Assembly (NCBI RefSeq): GCF_016714285.1
Contig: NZ_JADJNN010000013.1
Span: 186,001 to 250,000 of the forward strand
Direction of reading: 5' to 3'
Length of the DNA: 64,000 nucleotides
DNA from: Nannocystis sp.
Lineage (GTDB): Bacteria; Myxococcota_A; Polyangia; Nannocystales; Nannocystaceae
Part shown: piece by piece, positions 34,676-44,436 of the stretch
How the letters are laid out: each line of letters begins with the position of its first letter
Numbering within the stretch: the first letter of the stretch is position 1
Notes under the pieces: generated by a model
Seen by the model: only the letters and a program-made list of their open reading frames with translations
Databases searched by the model: none
Told to the model about the DNA's origin: nothing
Program-made: the position numbers and the translations under genes

Positions 34676-36097
34676 CTACATGGAGGGCGCGACCGGGGAC
34701 GCCATCGGGAACGCCTCCTCGAGCTGCCGCGACACCGCCAGCACCCAGTCGTCGCGCGTCTCTCGCCCCACCACCTGGACGCCGATCGGAAAGCCCTCGC
34801 TCGACATCCCCACCGGCACGCTCGCCCCCGGCTGGCCGCTCAGGTTGAACACCGCCGTGAACGACCCGTACACCGCCGCGGCCCGGAACGCCGCCTCGCC
34901 GTCCAGCGACGCCCACGCGCCGATCGCCGGCGGCGGCCCGACCACCGTCGGCGTCAACACCAGGTCCGCGTCACCGACCCACGCGTGCACCCGATGCGAC
35001 AGCGCCGAGAAGATCCGCCGCGCCTGACCCGGCGGCACCCCGCGCCCCTGCTCGACCAACCAGCGCGTCGCCGGCTGCAACACCTCGAGCCGCGCCCCCG
35101 GCACACTCGCCAACATGTGCTGATACAGCGGGATGAACTCGTCGACGCTGCCCGGACTCATCGCCGACGCCTCGACCTCGTGCCCCGCGTCGGCCAGCCG
35201 CTGCGCCGCCGCGAGGGTCGCCGCCAGCCACTCCGGGTGTACCGGCGTGCCGTCGGGCGAGCTGGTCGCCAGCTTGACCCGCAGGCGCTTCGGCGGCTGC
35301 CTCACCAGCTCGGCGAAGCGCGCCGGCGGCCGCGGCAACCAGTGCGGTTGACCCACGCTGATGCCCGCCATCACGTCGAGCATCGCCGCCGCGTCGTCGA
35401 CACAGCGGGCGAAGGGGCCGCAGGTGTAGAGCAGCGTGCGGTCGGGTTGCCCGTACGCGTTGGCCACCCGGCCGCGCGAGGGCTTGAGCCCGTAGACCCC
35501 GCAGAACGCCGCCGGGATGCGGATCGACCCGGCCCCGTCGCTGCCCTGGGCCACCGCGATCATCCCCGCAGCCACCGCGCAGCCCGAGCCTCCGCTCGAG
35601 CCGCCCGCGCTGTAGCCCGGCTGCCACGGATTTCTCGTCGGCGGGTGGATGTCCGGCTCCGTCACCGGCAGCGCGCCGAACTCCGAGGTCGCCAGCTTGC
35701 CGAGGATCACGAAGCCGCCGCGCCGCAGCTGCGCCACCGTCTTGTCGTCGACCGGCGACCACAGCCGCGGGAAGCTGCGCGAGCCGAAGCGCGTGCGAGA
35801 CCCGCGGACGAAGTTCAGGTCCTTCACCGCCGTGGGCACCCCGCAAAACGGCGGCAGCGCGTCCACCTCGCCGCGCCGCCGCGCCCGTGCGATCTCCCGG
35901 TCCTTCGCCTGCGCGGCCCGACGAGCCCGGGCGTCGTGCACCTCGACGAAGGCCCAGAGCCGCGGGTTGTCGCGCGCGATCCGGGTCAGCGCCGCCGCCG
36001 TCAGCTCGAGCGCCGACAGCTCACCCCGCCGCAGCAGCCGCGCCTGCTCCGTCGCCGCCCCGAGCAGCAGCAAGTCGACGCTGCTCATCGCGGGCAT
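34676..36097 (-). CDS. Amidase-signature family enzyme
   Basis: 473 residues, near the usual length. The Ser-cisSer-Lys triad of the amidase-signature family is visible: Lys in VPTAVKDLNFV, the Ser-rich loop AGGSSGGSGCAVAAG, and the nucleophile region GSDGAGSIRIPAAFCG. Such enzymes hydrolyse amides or act as GatA. No gatB or gatC is adjacent, and the C-terminal half is not GatA-like, so a catabolic or cell-wall amidase is more probable. ATG 36088 is an alternative start. A CCTGTCC half-site (36105-36113) sits in its leader, between it and the divergent HTH gene. Confidence 0.9.
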   Translation of the reverse strand: MPAMSSVDLLLLGAATEQARLLRRGELSALELTAAALTRIARDNPRLWAFVEVHDARARRAAQAKDREIARARRRGEVDALPPFCGVPTAVKDLNFVRGSRTRFGSRSFPRLWSPVDDKTVAQLRRGGFVILGKLATSEFGALPVTEPDIHPPTRNPWQPGYSAGGSSGGSGCAVAAGMIAVAQGSDGAGSIRIPAAFCGVYGLKPSRGRVANAYGQPDRTLLYTCGPFARCVDDAAAMLDVMAGISVGQPHWLPRPPARFAELVRQPPKRLRVKLATSSPDGTPVHPEWLAATLAAAQRLADAGHEVEASAMSPGSVDEFIPLYQHMLASVPGARLEVLQPATRWLVEQGRGVPPGQARRIFSALSHRVHAWVGDADLVLTPTVVGPPPAIGAWASLDGEAAFRAAAVYGSFTAVFNLSGQPGASVPVGMSSEGFPIGVQVVGRETRDDWVLAVSRQLEEAFPMASPVAPSM

Positions 36098-36243
36098 GCC
36101 CCAGAGGACAGGTCAGGTTCGGCTTCGAGCATGCCCGCAGTGTCGCAGAAATCAGCCCAGCGGCGCCAGATCCACGCGCGACAACGTTCATTGTCCGCGG
36201 CGCCCGGCTTGGGTAGATTCGCTGCGGGATTGGGAGGGAACAG

Positions 36244-36477
36244 ATGGTCCCACGTGGGGATAGGACGAAGACGCAGAAGCCCAAGGTCGATAATGTGGCC
36301 GCCCTCGACCTGCTGACGGTCGATGAGGTCGCGTCGACGCTCAGGACCAGCCGCAAGGCCGTCTACCACCGCATCGCCCGCGGCCAGATCCCCGCGGTTC
36401 GGCTCGGGCGCAGCGTCTTCATACGTCGCAGCGACCTCGCCAATTGCCTGATCGCCGGCGGCTGGAACGACGGCTGA
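36244..36477 (+). CDS. Small helix-turn-helix (excisionase/AlpA-type) DNA-binding protein
   Basis: 77 residues, with a ggaggg ribosome site seven bases before the ATG. LLTVDEVASTLRTSRKAVYHRIARGQIPAVRLGRSVFIRRSDL is one MerR-like winged helix of the excisionase/HTH_17 family; written in parts, the recognition helix is RKAVYHRI and the wing PAVRLGRSVF. Such proteins bend DNA in excision or act as small regulators. There is no integrase nearby, so it is probably a stand-alone regulator or a leftover of an element. It is divergent from the amidase gene. Confidence 0.85.
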   Translation: MVPRGDRTKTQKPKVDNVAALDLLTVDEVASTLRTSRKAVYHRIARGQIPAVRLGRSVFIRRSDLANCLIAGGWNDG

Positions 36478-36499
36478 TCCACGCCATCGCAACCCATAT

Positions 36500-36570
36500 C
36501 AGGGTGGCTCAGGGTGGCCAAGCCCAGCCCAGCCCAGTGGGACCCAGCCCAGCCCAATCCAGGGTGACCC
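36500..36570. repeat. Short repeat cluster (agggtggc, cccagcccag)
   Basis: The gap after the HTH gene contains two agggtggc units, several cccagcccag units in two blocks, and a closing agggtgaccc. Together they can form imperfect stems. It could be a terminator, a binding array or a remnant of an element. Confidence 0.45.
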
Positions 36571-36574
36571 AGGC

Positions 36575-37327
36575 TCACACCGCGTCGAGGAACGGCACCG
36601 TCGCGCGCGTCGCCTGGGCCTCGCGGCGGATGTCGCGGAACACCAGCGCGTAGCGGGCCTGCTCGGCGTGCACGCGTAGCCACGCGTCGAGGCTCGGCTG
36701 CAGGTGGGCGTCGAGCATGCGCTTCATCGCCGCGAGCGCCCGCTCGTAGCCCTCGGGCGGGGTCAAGTGGCCGTCGATCATCTTGATCAGCTCCGGCGCG
36801 CGGGCCTTGCTCTGCTCGCGCAAGCCGAGCCAGCGGTCGGCCGAGAACTCGATCGACGACTCGCAGTGGTCGGCGACCAGGCGGGCCAGCATCGTGAAGT
36901 CGCCGCGGTCGACCAGCTTCTCGATGAACGGGCTCAGCAGCGCGAACACCTCCGGCCTTATCGCCAGGATCTCGTGGCTCGCCTCGAGGCTCTGCCAGTC
37001 GTCGTCCTCCTCGACGAAGATCGCCCCGATCAGCCCCGAGGCCAGCGGCAGCGCGTAGGTCAGGTGCTGCAGGCCGAAGGTGATCGAGCGCCACTTGTCG
37101 TGCAGCTCGTGCATCCACAGCGTGTTGACCAGCGGCGCCAGCTGGTCGGGCGCCGCCATCAAGCGGGCGACCCGCATGCTGTCGCTCGCAACCGGCCCGT
37201 AGCTGTCGGTCACGCGCGCCTGCGTGAACAGCACCCGCCACTCGCCGCTCAGCAGCTCAATGCGGAAAAAGTCCTTGCCGATCAGCTCCAGCAGCTCGCT
37301 CCGGCTCGCCTCTGCGAGCCTTTGCAT
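36575..37327 (-). CDS. Hypothetical protein
   Basis: I do not recognise this protein. ATG 37327 (MQRLAEASRSELLELIGKDF) is preferred because a gagg element precedes it and the longer frame to 37546 has poor codon bias. The 250 residues are mostly helical and soluble with no signal or membrane segment. Blocks include MHELHDKWRSITFGLQHLTYA and IEFSADRWLGLREQSKARAPE, the latter perhaps a binding surface rather than an active site. It lies downstream of an AT-richer divergent promoter region and is convergent with the HTH gene. Codon use is normal for the region, so it is likely a real gene. Confidence 0.6.
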   Translation of the reverse strand: MQRLAEASRSELLELIGKDFFRIELLSGEWRVLFTQARVTDSYGPVASDSMRVARLMAAPDQLAPLVNTLWMHELHDKWRSITFGLQHLTYALPLASGLIGAIFVEEDDDWQSLEASHEILAIRPEVFALLSPFIEKLVDRGDFTMLARLVADHCESSIEFSADRWLGLREQSKARAPELIKMIDGHLTPPEGYERALAAMKRMLDAHLQPSLDAWLRVHAEQARYALVFRDIRREAQATRATVPFLDAV

Positions 37328-37605
37328 GAGCACGTCCTCGATCTCGAGGTACCGCTCGCTGCGGACGAGATATGCGTGGCAACGCAAGGTGCAGACGCTA
37401 CCAAATTTTTCGCCGCGCTCGCCGATCGCATTTTGAGGCCATACACCGGGGATCTCGCAACCGTGCAAGCGAGCGAGCCCTGCGCTCCAGGTCACGCCAC
37501 CTCGGCACGCAGCGCGGAAGCGACCACCCACCACTCGCACCATCACGCCGACGAGCCATTCAACGGGCCTCGCCCCGCGATATCCTGTCGCCGGCCCGAC
37601 CGATC
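37328..37605. promoter_or_regulatory. Divergent region with AT-rich core
   Basis: 278 bases without a supported gene. A notably AT-rich stretch, ccaaatttttcg, and cgcattttgagg fall at 37401-37440 in otherwise very GC-rich DNA, a sensible place for the promoters of the two divergent genes. No specific sigma motif can be fixed. Confidence 0.35.
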
Positions 37606-39312
37606 ATGACGACGACGCCGACCACGATCCAGCTGAACCCCGATCCCGCCATCGCCGAGCAGCAGATCGAGGCGGTGATCTTCTACCTCACGACCTGCGG
37701 CTACATCGACAGCGAGTTCGACCTCCGCGAGAAGGCGTTCATCCGGGCCTTCCTGCGCGAGGTGGTCACCGCCCGCATCGACGCCCAGGGCCCGCTCGAG
37801 CCCGAGATCCGCTTCGAGCGCATCGAGGCCCAGCACGAGCACTACGTCGAGCGCTTCCAGGAGATCGACCACGACATCAAGAGCCTGCTCACCGAGGCCG
37901 TCGCCGACGGCGAGGACCCGCAGCGCTTCGTCCTCTCGCAGCTCAAGCTGCGCTGCTTCGAGCTGTTCCAGCGCCTCAGCGACGACAACCGCCAGGCCCT
38001 GCTCGCCGTCGTCGACCGCTTCATCTACGCCGACGGCACCGCCCACCCCGAAGAGATCGCGTTCCGCAACGACCTCGCCGAGCTCCTCGACGCCGAGCTC
38101 ATGGTCGACGAGGCCTCCCTCGACGTCGTCGGCAGCATCGAGGTCAAGCCGCATACCACCCTCGTCCCCACCCAGGACAACCACCCCTTCTTCGCCAAGT
38201 TCGAACACCACTACTCCGCCGACCCCGATCGCCTCGTCAAGCAGTTCTCCACCGACCTCAAGCTGCTCGACAAGGTCGAGGAGCAGTGGGAGGAGCAGCG
38301 CGTCCGCGGCCGCGGCCGCCTCGAGGGCCACCAGAACGTCAGCGAGTTCGCCGGCGGCGAGGAGTTCCTCGACGAGCACATCTACGTCGTCCCCAGCAAG
38401 CCCGGCCGCGACTACGAGCTGGTCGTCCTCGGCGACCTCCACGGCTGCTACAGCTGCCTCAAGGCCGCGATCCACCAGTCGAACTTCATGGAGAAGGTGC
38501 GCCGCTTCAAGGCCGACCCCGAGCACAACCCCGACGTCCGCCTGGTCCTCCTCGGCGACTACATCGACCGCGGCCGCTTCAGCTACAACGGCGTCCTGCG
38601 CACCGTCCTGAACCTCTACCTCACCGTGCCCGAGCACGTGTTCGTGCTCCGCGGCAACCACGAGTACTACATCGAGTACCAGGGCAAGATCTACGGCGGC
38701 GTCCGCCCGGCCGAGGCCATCAACAGCATGGCCGGCCTCCTCCCGGTCGACGTGTTCTCCCGCTTCCTCGACTTCTTCGACGCCATGCCCAACATGCTGC
38801 TGTTCGACCAGCTGCTGTTCGTCCACGCCGGCATCCCCCGCGACGCCATCATCGCCGAGAAGTGGCAGGACCTCTCCACCCTCAACCGCGAGGACATTCG
38901 CTTCCAGATGCTGTGGAGCGACCCGAGCAAGGCCGACGTCGTCCCCGACGAGCTGCAAAAGGCCAGCGCCCGCTTCGCCTTCGGCCGGCAGCAGTTTCGC
39001 CGCTTCATGACCCAGCTCGGCTGCAACGTGCTCATCCGCGGCCACGAGAAGGTCAACAACGGCTTTCGCAACCAGTGGCCCGACGAGGACATGCGCCTGT
39101 TCACCCTGTTCTCCGCCGGCGGCAGCGACAACGACGACCTCCCGGCCGACAGCAACTACCGCGAGGTCCGGCCGATGGCCCTCACGATCACCAGCCGCGA
39201 CGGCGTCGTCGAGGCCACCCCCTGGGCCATCGACTACAAGCGCTACCAGGACCCCGCCCTCAACCGCTTCTTCGAATCCGCCGCCGAGCTCGACTTCCAG
39301 GCCCAGCGCTAG
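37606..39312 (+). CDS. PPP-family metallophosphatase with helical N-terminal domain
   Basis: 568 residues. The PPP-type Ser/Thr phosphatase motifs are all present: GDLHGCY (about 277), GDYIDRG (about 316) and GNHEYY (about 350), with later metal-binding His residues in FVHAGIP and RGHEKVNNGF. This is the full eukaryotic-like PP1/PP2A core, not a simple calcineurin-like esterase. Residues 1-190 are helical and start with a region resembling TerB-like acidic helices (AVIFYLTTCGYIDSEFDLRE). A long acidic linker precedes the catalytic core. It probably reverses Ser/Thr kinase signalling, which is abundant in myxobacteria. ATG 37606 is the only start close to the conserved part. Confidence 0.85.
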   Translation: MTTTPTTIQLNPDPAIAEQQIEAVIFYLTTCGYIDSEFDLREKAFIRAFLREVVTARIDAQGPLEPEIRFERIEAQHEHYVERFQEIDHDIKSLLTEAVADGEDPQRFVLSQLKLRCFELFQRLSDDNRQALLAVVDRFIYADGTAHPEEIAFRNDLAELLDAELMVDEASLDVVGSIEVKPHTTLVPTQDNHPFFAKFEHHYSADPDRLVKQFSTDLKLLDKVEEQWEEQRVRGRGRLEGHQNVSEFAGGEEFLDEHIYVVPSKPGRDYELVVLGDLHGCYSCLKAAIHQSNFMEKVRRFKADPEHNPDVRLVLLGDYIDRGRFSYNGVLRTVLNLYLTVPEHVFVLRGNHEYYIEYQGKIYGGVRPAEAINSMAGLLPVDVFSRFLDFFDAMPNMLLFDQLLFVHAGIPRDAIIAEKWQDLSTLNREDIRFQMLWSDPSKADVVPDELQKASARFAFGRQQFRRFMTQLGCNVLIRGHEKVNNGFRNQWPDEDMRLFTLFSAGGSDNDDLPADSNYREVRPMALTITSRDGVVEATPWAIDYKRYQDPALNRFFESAAELDFQAQR

Positions 39313-39387
39313 CGCGTCCCCCGCAGTGAGTCAGCCCGCGCCGCCGCCGAAGCCCGCGCTTGCCTCGCTTAAACGCGATCGGCCATC

Positions 39388-40335
39388 ATGCGCCCAGCTC
39401 CTATGAAAGTGCTCGTCACCGGCGCAGGTGGGCAAGTAGGCCTCGATCTCCTCCGCATCCTGCAAGCCCGCGGCGACGAGGTCCACGCCAGCGACGTGAC
39501 ACCGCCCAGCCGCGAGCACGACGTCCCCTGGCACCGCCTCGACGTCACCAGCGAGCCCGAGGTCTCGGCCCTGTTCGCCGCGCTCCGCCCCGAGCTCGTC
39601 TTCCACCTCGCCGCGATCCTCAGCGCCCGCGGCGAGGCCGACCCCATGCGCACCTACGCCGTCAACCAGGGCGGCACCGTCAACGTCCTCGAGGCCGCCC
39701 GCCAGCACGGCACCCGTCAGGTCCTCTTCACCAGCACGATCGCCGCCTTCGGACCCCCGCTCCCCCCGCTCGTCCCCGACGACATCGCGCTCCACCCCAC
39801 CACCATGTACGGCGTCACCAAGGTCGCCGGCGAGCTCCTCGGCGACTACTACTTCCGCCGCTACGGCCTCGACTTCCGCGCCGTCCGCTTCCCCGGCCTG
39901 CTCTCCGCCGTGCTGCCCGGCGGCGGCACCAGCGACTACGCCCCGCTGATGTACTACGAGGCCCTGCGCGTCGGCCACTACGAGGCCTTCTGCCGCCCCG
40001 ACGCCACCATCCCGCTGATGTACATGCCCGACGGCCTGCGCGCGCTGGTCGAGCTGTCGCAGGCCCCGCGCGAGCGCCTCACTCGCTGCGTGTACAACGT
40101 CGCCGCCTTCTCGCCGACCGCCCAGCAGATCGCCGACGAGGTCACCCGCGCCGTCCCCGGCGCCGACATCAGCTTCAACCCCGACCCCGCCCGCCAGGCG
40201 ATCCTCGACTCCTGGCCGCGCGCCCTCGACGACAGCCTCGCCCGCCGCGACTGGGGCTGGCGCCCCGAATACGACCTCCCCCGCATGACCGCCGACCTGC
40301 TGCCCAAGCTGCGCGCCCTCCTCCCGCGCGCCTAA
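39388..40335 (+). CDS. tdh: L-threonine 3-dehydrogenase, NAD-epimerase type
   Basis: 315 residues. An extended SDR/NAD-epimerase fold: dinucleotide loop LVTGAGGQVGLDLL, VFHLAAILS, the catalytic Thr/Ser-Tyr-Lys set (TSTIAAFGPP, MYGVTKVAGELLGDYYF), and GGGTSDYAPLMYYEA, which is diagnostic of the short-chain L-threonine 3-dehydrogenase. It oxidises threonine to 2-amino-3-ketobutyrate. The gene just downstream encodes the enzyme for the next step, which settles the call. ATG 39403 (MKVLVTG) is a good alternative start. Confidence 0.93.
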   Translation: MRPAPMKVLVTGAGGQVGLDLLRILQARGDEVHASDVTPPSREHDVPWHRLDVTSEPEVSALFAALRPELVFHLAAILSARGEADPMRTYAVNQGGTVNVLEAARQHGTRQVLFTSTIAAFGPPLPPLVPDDIALHPTTMYGVTKVAGELLGDYYFRRYGLDFRAVRFPGLLSAVLPGGGTSDYAPLMYYEALRVGHYEAFCRPDATIPLMYMPDGLRALVELSQAPRERLTRCVYNVAAFSPTAQQIADEVTRAVPGADISFNPDPARQAILDSWPRALDDSLARRDWGWRPEYDLPRMTADLLPKLRALLPRA

Positions 40336-40351
40336 AAACCCGAGGCCGCCG

Positions 40352-41539
<1,188 letters not shown>

Positions 41540-41631
41540 TCTCCCGCTGCAAGCCCCAGCAACTCGAGCTCACCGAGTCTCAGCCCGCTCCAGGCGCCCG
41601 CGACTGGCGAGCCACGGCCGGCAGCTCGCGG

Positions 41632-42678
41632 TCACCGACTGCTCTCAGCCCGGGGCGCGAGTGTCGCGATCAGGCGCAGGCAATCCGGCCGCAGCGCGTC
41701 CATCACCAGCGGCGAGGCCACGCAGCTGAGCCGGATCTCCATCCCGTCGCGCACCACACCGGTCACGAGCGCCCGGTAGCCCCCGGCCTGCGGCGGCACC
41801 TCGACCTCGAGCATCGCCGCCTTCTCGGCGAGGAAGATGACGCCATTGCGCCCCAGCTCGCGCCCCCCGAGCGCCGTGATCTCCGCCAGGAAGTCCGCCG
41901 ACCACAGCTTGCCGCCGGTCCACGGCCGCCGCCGCAGCACCGCGCCCGGGAACATCCCGGCCGCCGGCGCGACCGCCCGCAGCTGAAACACCGCATCCGG
42001 GTGCTGCACCGTCGAGAACATCTGCCAGTCGTCGCGTACGTCCGCGGTGTAGCCGGGCAGCTCGCGCTGTGAGACCGTCGCGGTCGGCAAGGCCACCGCA
42101 GCCGGCGGCACCGGCCCCGTCACGCGAAAGCTCGCCACGATCTCCACGCACTGGGAAAACCACTGCGGCCCCTCACCGCCGCACTGCAGCGCCAGGCCCG
42201 AGCCGTCGTGGACGAAGAACCAGTACGCGACCTCCCGCGTCTTCCCCATCATCGCCAGCGTCCCCCGGTAGCGCCGCGCCGGCACCCCACCGAGATCGGC
42301 CTCGCCATCGGCCGCCATCGTCCCCATCCCCGCCTCGGTGAACGCGAACAGCGACTGCGCGGCGAAGCCCGCCGCGTCGCCCGCGAACGGCACCGGTCGG
42401 GCGACGAGGATGTTGACCGGCGCCACCCCCCGCGGCGTCCGCCACATCCCCTCGCTCACCCCGCGCTCCGCCTCGTTTCGCAGCGGACGCTCCTCCCACT
42501 CCGCCGGCACCACCAGCGAGAACCACGCCCCCGTCACCGTGCGCGGCCCGGCCGGCGCCACCGCTGGCACCGGCCCAAGCACCGGCCCAACCACCTCCGC
42601 ATCTTTCACGGGCGGCGGCTTCGACTCCGCCGCGCAACCGACCACCAGCAGCAACAGCAGCGCCCGGGTCCGCATCAT
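41632..42678 (-). CDS. Lipoprotein of unknown function
   Basis: 348 residues. The signal MMRTRALLLLLVVGC ends in a lipobox. A Pro/Val linker leads to a domain beginning GAWFSLVVPAEWEERPLR, which resembles the PsbP/SRPBCC-like 'plastid-lipid' beta sheets found in some lipoproteins, and the pattern recurs after residue 200 (LPGYTADVRDDWQMFSTVQHP), so the protein may hold two related halves. There is no recognised active site. It follows, on the same strand, the four-helix membrane protein gene at 42768-43175. Confidence 0.68.
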   Translation of the reverse strand: MMRTRALLLLLVVGCAAESKPPPVKDAEVVGPVLGPVPAVAPAGPRTVTGAWFSLVVPAEWEERPLRNEAERGVSEGMWRTPRGVAPVNILVARPVPFAGDAAGFAAQSLFAFTEAGMGTMAADGEADLGGVPARRYRGTLAMMGKTREVAYWFFVHDGSGLALQCGGEGPQWFSQCVEIVASFRVTGPVPPAAVALPTATVSQRELPGYTADVRDDWQMFSTVQHPDAVFQLRAVAPAAGMFPGAVLRRRPWTGGKLWSADFLAEITALGGRELGRNGVIFLAEKAAMLEVEVPPQAGGYRALVTGVVRDGMEIRLSCVASPLVMDALRPDCLRLIATLAPRAESSR

Positions 42679-42746
42679 GGCCGCAGGCTACGCGCCCACG
42701 CACGCCCGCCGCAAGCCCAGGCTGCCGGACTTGACCCCGATCCAAG

Positions 42747-42762
42747 CTGTCCTGCGGGACAG
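42747..42762. terminator. CCTGTCC-type hairpin between two minus-strand genes
   Basis: ctgtcc pairs with ggacag around tgcg. It lies five bases beyond the stop of the 42768-43175 gene, in terminator position, and has the dispersed-motif sequence. Confidence 0.5.
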
Positions 42763-42767
42763 GTCCG

Positions 42768-43175
42768 CTAACGCGTCTTGGCGTTGCCGATCATCAGCAG
42801 CACCAGCAGCACCAGCGCCGGGATCGCATAGGGGATCGCCACGATCCCGCCGAGCTCGAACTTCGACCACCCGAGCAGGACCTCGCCCGCGAGCACCGAG
42901 CCGGCGACCATCATGGCCCCGAGGTACTCCGGCCAGTCGGTCTCGATCTTGAGGCCGACCCAGAACATCACCGCCCCGATCGTCGCCGACCCGGCCGGGA
43001 AGGCCCACGCCGGCAACCCGGCGATGGTGTCGATCCCCTTGTGGGCCAGCTCCGGGTTGTTCATGGCGAAGTTGGCGATCACGGCCCCGAGCACCAGGAC
43101 GATCCCGACGATGAGGTAGGTCCACTTCCGACCTTTTTGCGTGCGATGGGTGTGATCGATGTGGTGTTCAGCCAT
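42768..43175 (-). CDS. Small four-helix membrane protein
   Basis: 135 residues from ATG 43175 (MAEHHIDHTHRTQKGRKW). A His-rich cytoplasmic N-terminus is followed by about four hydrophobic helices (YLIVGIVLVLGAVIANFAM, FPAGSATIGAVMFWVGL, YLGAMMVAGSVLAGEVLL, IPALVLLVLLMIG). The longer frame upstream is poorly biased. No family is recognised. Its simplicity suggests a membrane accessory or stress protein. It is divergent from the Gly-rich Cys-motif protein gene. Confidence 0.6.
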   Translation of the reverse strand: MAEHHIDHTHRTQKGRKWTYLIVGIVLVLGAVIANFAMNNPELAHKGIDTIAGLPAWAFPAGSATIGAVMFWVGLKIETDWPEYLGAMMVAGSVLAGEVLLGWSKFELGGIVAIPYAIPALVLLVLLMIGNAKTR

Positions 43176-43437
43176 GTGCGTGCTCCCGGGCCCCTCGCCC
43201 GCCGACTCGCCCGCGATGCTAACGCGAGCAGCCCAGCCGGCACCAGAGGACGCCTCCGCGCCCCCAGGCGCCGCCAGCACGCCGGTCACAGCGGCCGCGT
43301 ACCTCACCATGTTATCGCGCCATCGCCCCAGGGCCCCCCGGTCCTCCCGTAGATTCCGGTTGCTGACTCCTCCAGGCCCTGGCACCGTGATCGAGTCGCG
43401 CCTTACTTATTGTCCCTCCACCTCGAGGAACCCCGCC

Positions 43438-44235
43438 ATGCATCGCAACGTCCTTCGCCTCCTCTCTCTCGGCCTCACCTTCACCATCGTCGCGCCCTTC
43501 GGCTGTGACGTGAAGACCACCAGCATCAAGGACGACGAAGGCGCCGAGCAAGGCAACGAAGACGGCGGCGGCGACGACGGCCAGAACGACGAAGGCGACG
43601 GCGGCGGCGGCAGCTACGGCGACGGCGGCGACAGCAAGGGCGACGGCGACGGCGGCGGCGACAGCAAGGGCGACGGCGGCGACGGCGGTGGCGACACCAA
43701 GGGCGACGGCGGCGACGGCCAGGGCGACGAAGGCCCCAACAGCGGCGGCGACGACGGCCAGAACGACGGCGGCGGCGACGGCGGCAACAACTGCGAGGCC
43801 CAGTTCGACAACTGTCTCGCCGAGGACAACCCCCCCGCCCTGTGTGAGAAGCTGCTCGCGTCCTGCCAGGGCGGCGGCTACGAGGGCGGCGAGGCCGGCA
43901 GCGGCGACCCCGACACCGGCATCCCCGGTGAAGACGGCGGCGAAGTCGGCAGCGGCGACCCCGACACCGGCATCCCCGGTGAGGACGGCGGCGAGGCCGA
44001 CAGCGGCAACGGCGACGGCGGCGAGTGGGGCGACGGCGGCGGCGACGGCGGCGACGCCGAGGGCGGCGGCGACATGGGCGACGGCGGCTACGAGGGCGGC
44101 GGCGGCGAGAGTGGCCAGGTCCCCGGCGACCCCGGCGACGACCAGTGCCAGCTGATCCTCGACGAGTGCCTGGGCGCCAACCTCCCCCCGGACCTGTGCA
44201 AGGAAGAGTTCCTCTCCTGCATCGAAGGCAACTGA
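43438..44235 (+). CDS. Exported Gly/Asp-rich protein with duplicated four-Cys motif
   Basis: 265 residues. ATG 43438 follows a cgagg ribosome site. The signal MHRNVLRLLSLGLTFTIVAPFGC ends in a possible lipobox Cys. The body is an extreme GDGG/EDGG low-complexity region. It contains two copies of one motif, C-x6-C-x9-C-x6-C: CEAQFDNCLAEDNPPALCEK and, at the C-terminus, CQLILDECLGANLPPDLCKE, each closing with LxSC. A pair of EVGSGDPDTGIPG repeats lies between. The acidic Gly stretches may bind calcium, and the Cys modules look like small disulphide knots. A strong terminator follows. The function is unknown; a surface or matrix role is a guess. Confidence 0.7.
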   Translation: MHRNVLRLLSLGLTFTIVAPFGCDVKTTSIKDDEGAEQGNEDGGGDDGQNDEGDGGGGSYGDGGDSKGDGDGGGDSKGDGGDGGGDTKGDGGDGQGDEGPNSGGDDGQNDGGGDGGNNCEAQFDNCLAEDNPPALCEKLLASCQGGGYEGGEAGSGDPDTGIPGEDGGEVGSGDPDTGIPGEDGGEADSGNGDGGEWGDGGGDGGDAEGGGDMGDGGYEGGGGESGQVPGDPGDDQCQLILDECLGANLPPDLCKEEFLSCIEGN

Positions 44236-44263
44236 TCTGAACGCCTGACCCCCGAAACACCCG

Positions 44264-44293
44264 CGCCGCCGGACCCTCCAGGGACCGGCGGCG
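44264..44293 (+). terminator. Rho-independent terminator-like hairpin
   Basis: cgccgccgg pairs with ccggcggcg, with ccct/aggg extending the stem inside, followed by a T-richer run (ttcgtgcttctt). It begins 28 bases after the Cys-motif gene. Confidence 0.75.
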
Positions 44294-44436
44294 TTCGTGC
44301 TTCTTGCGTCGGCCTCGCCCGCGCCCCGGCCCGGCTTCTTGCCTCGCCCTCGGCTTCTTGCCTCGCTCTCGCCCTCGCCTCCGAGCCTCCCTGTTTCTGC
44401 TTCGTGCCCGCGCGCGCCATCAGCTATGGTCGCGCC

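Noticed and set aside
36101..36130. tRNA-like T-arm (ggttcggc)
   Set aside because: No cloverleaf or acceptor stem could be drawn around it.
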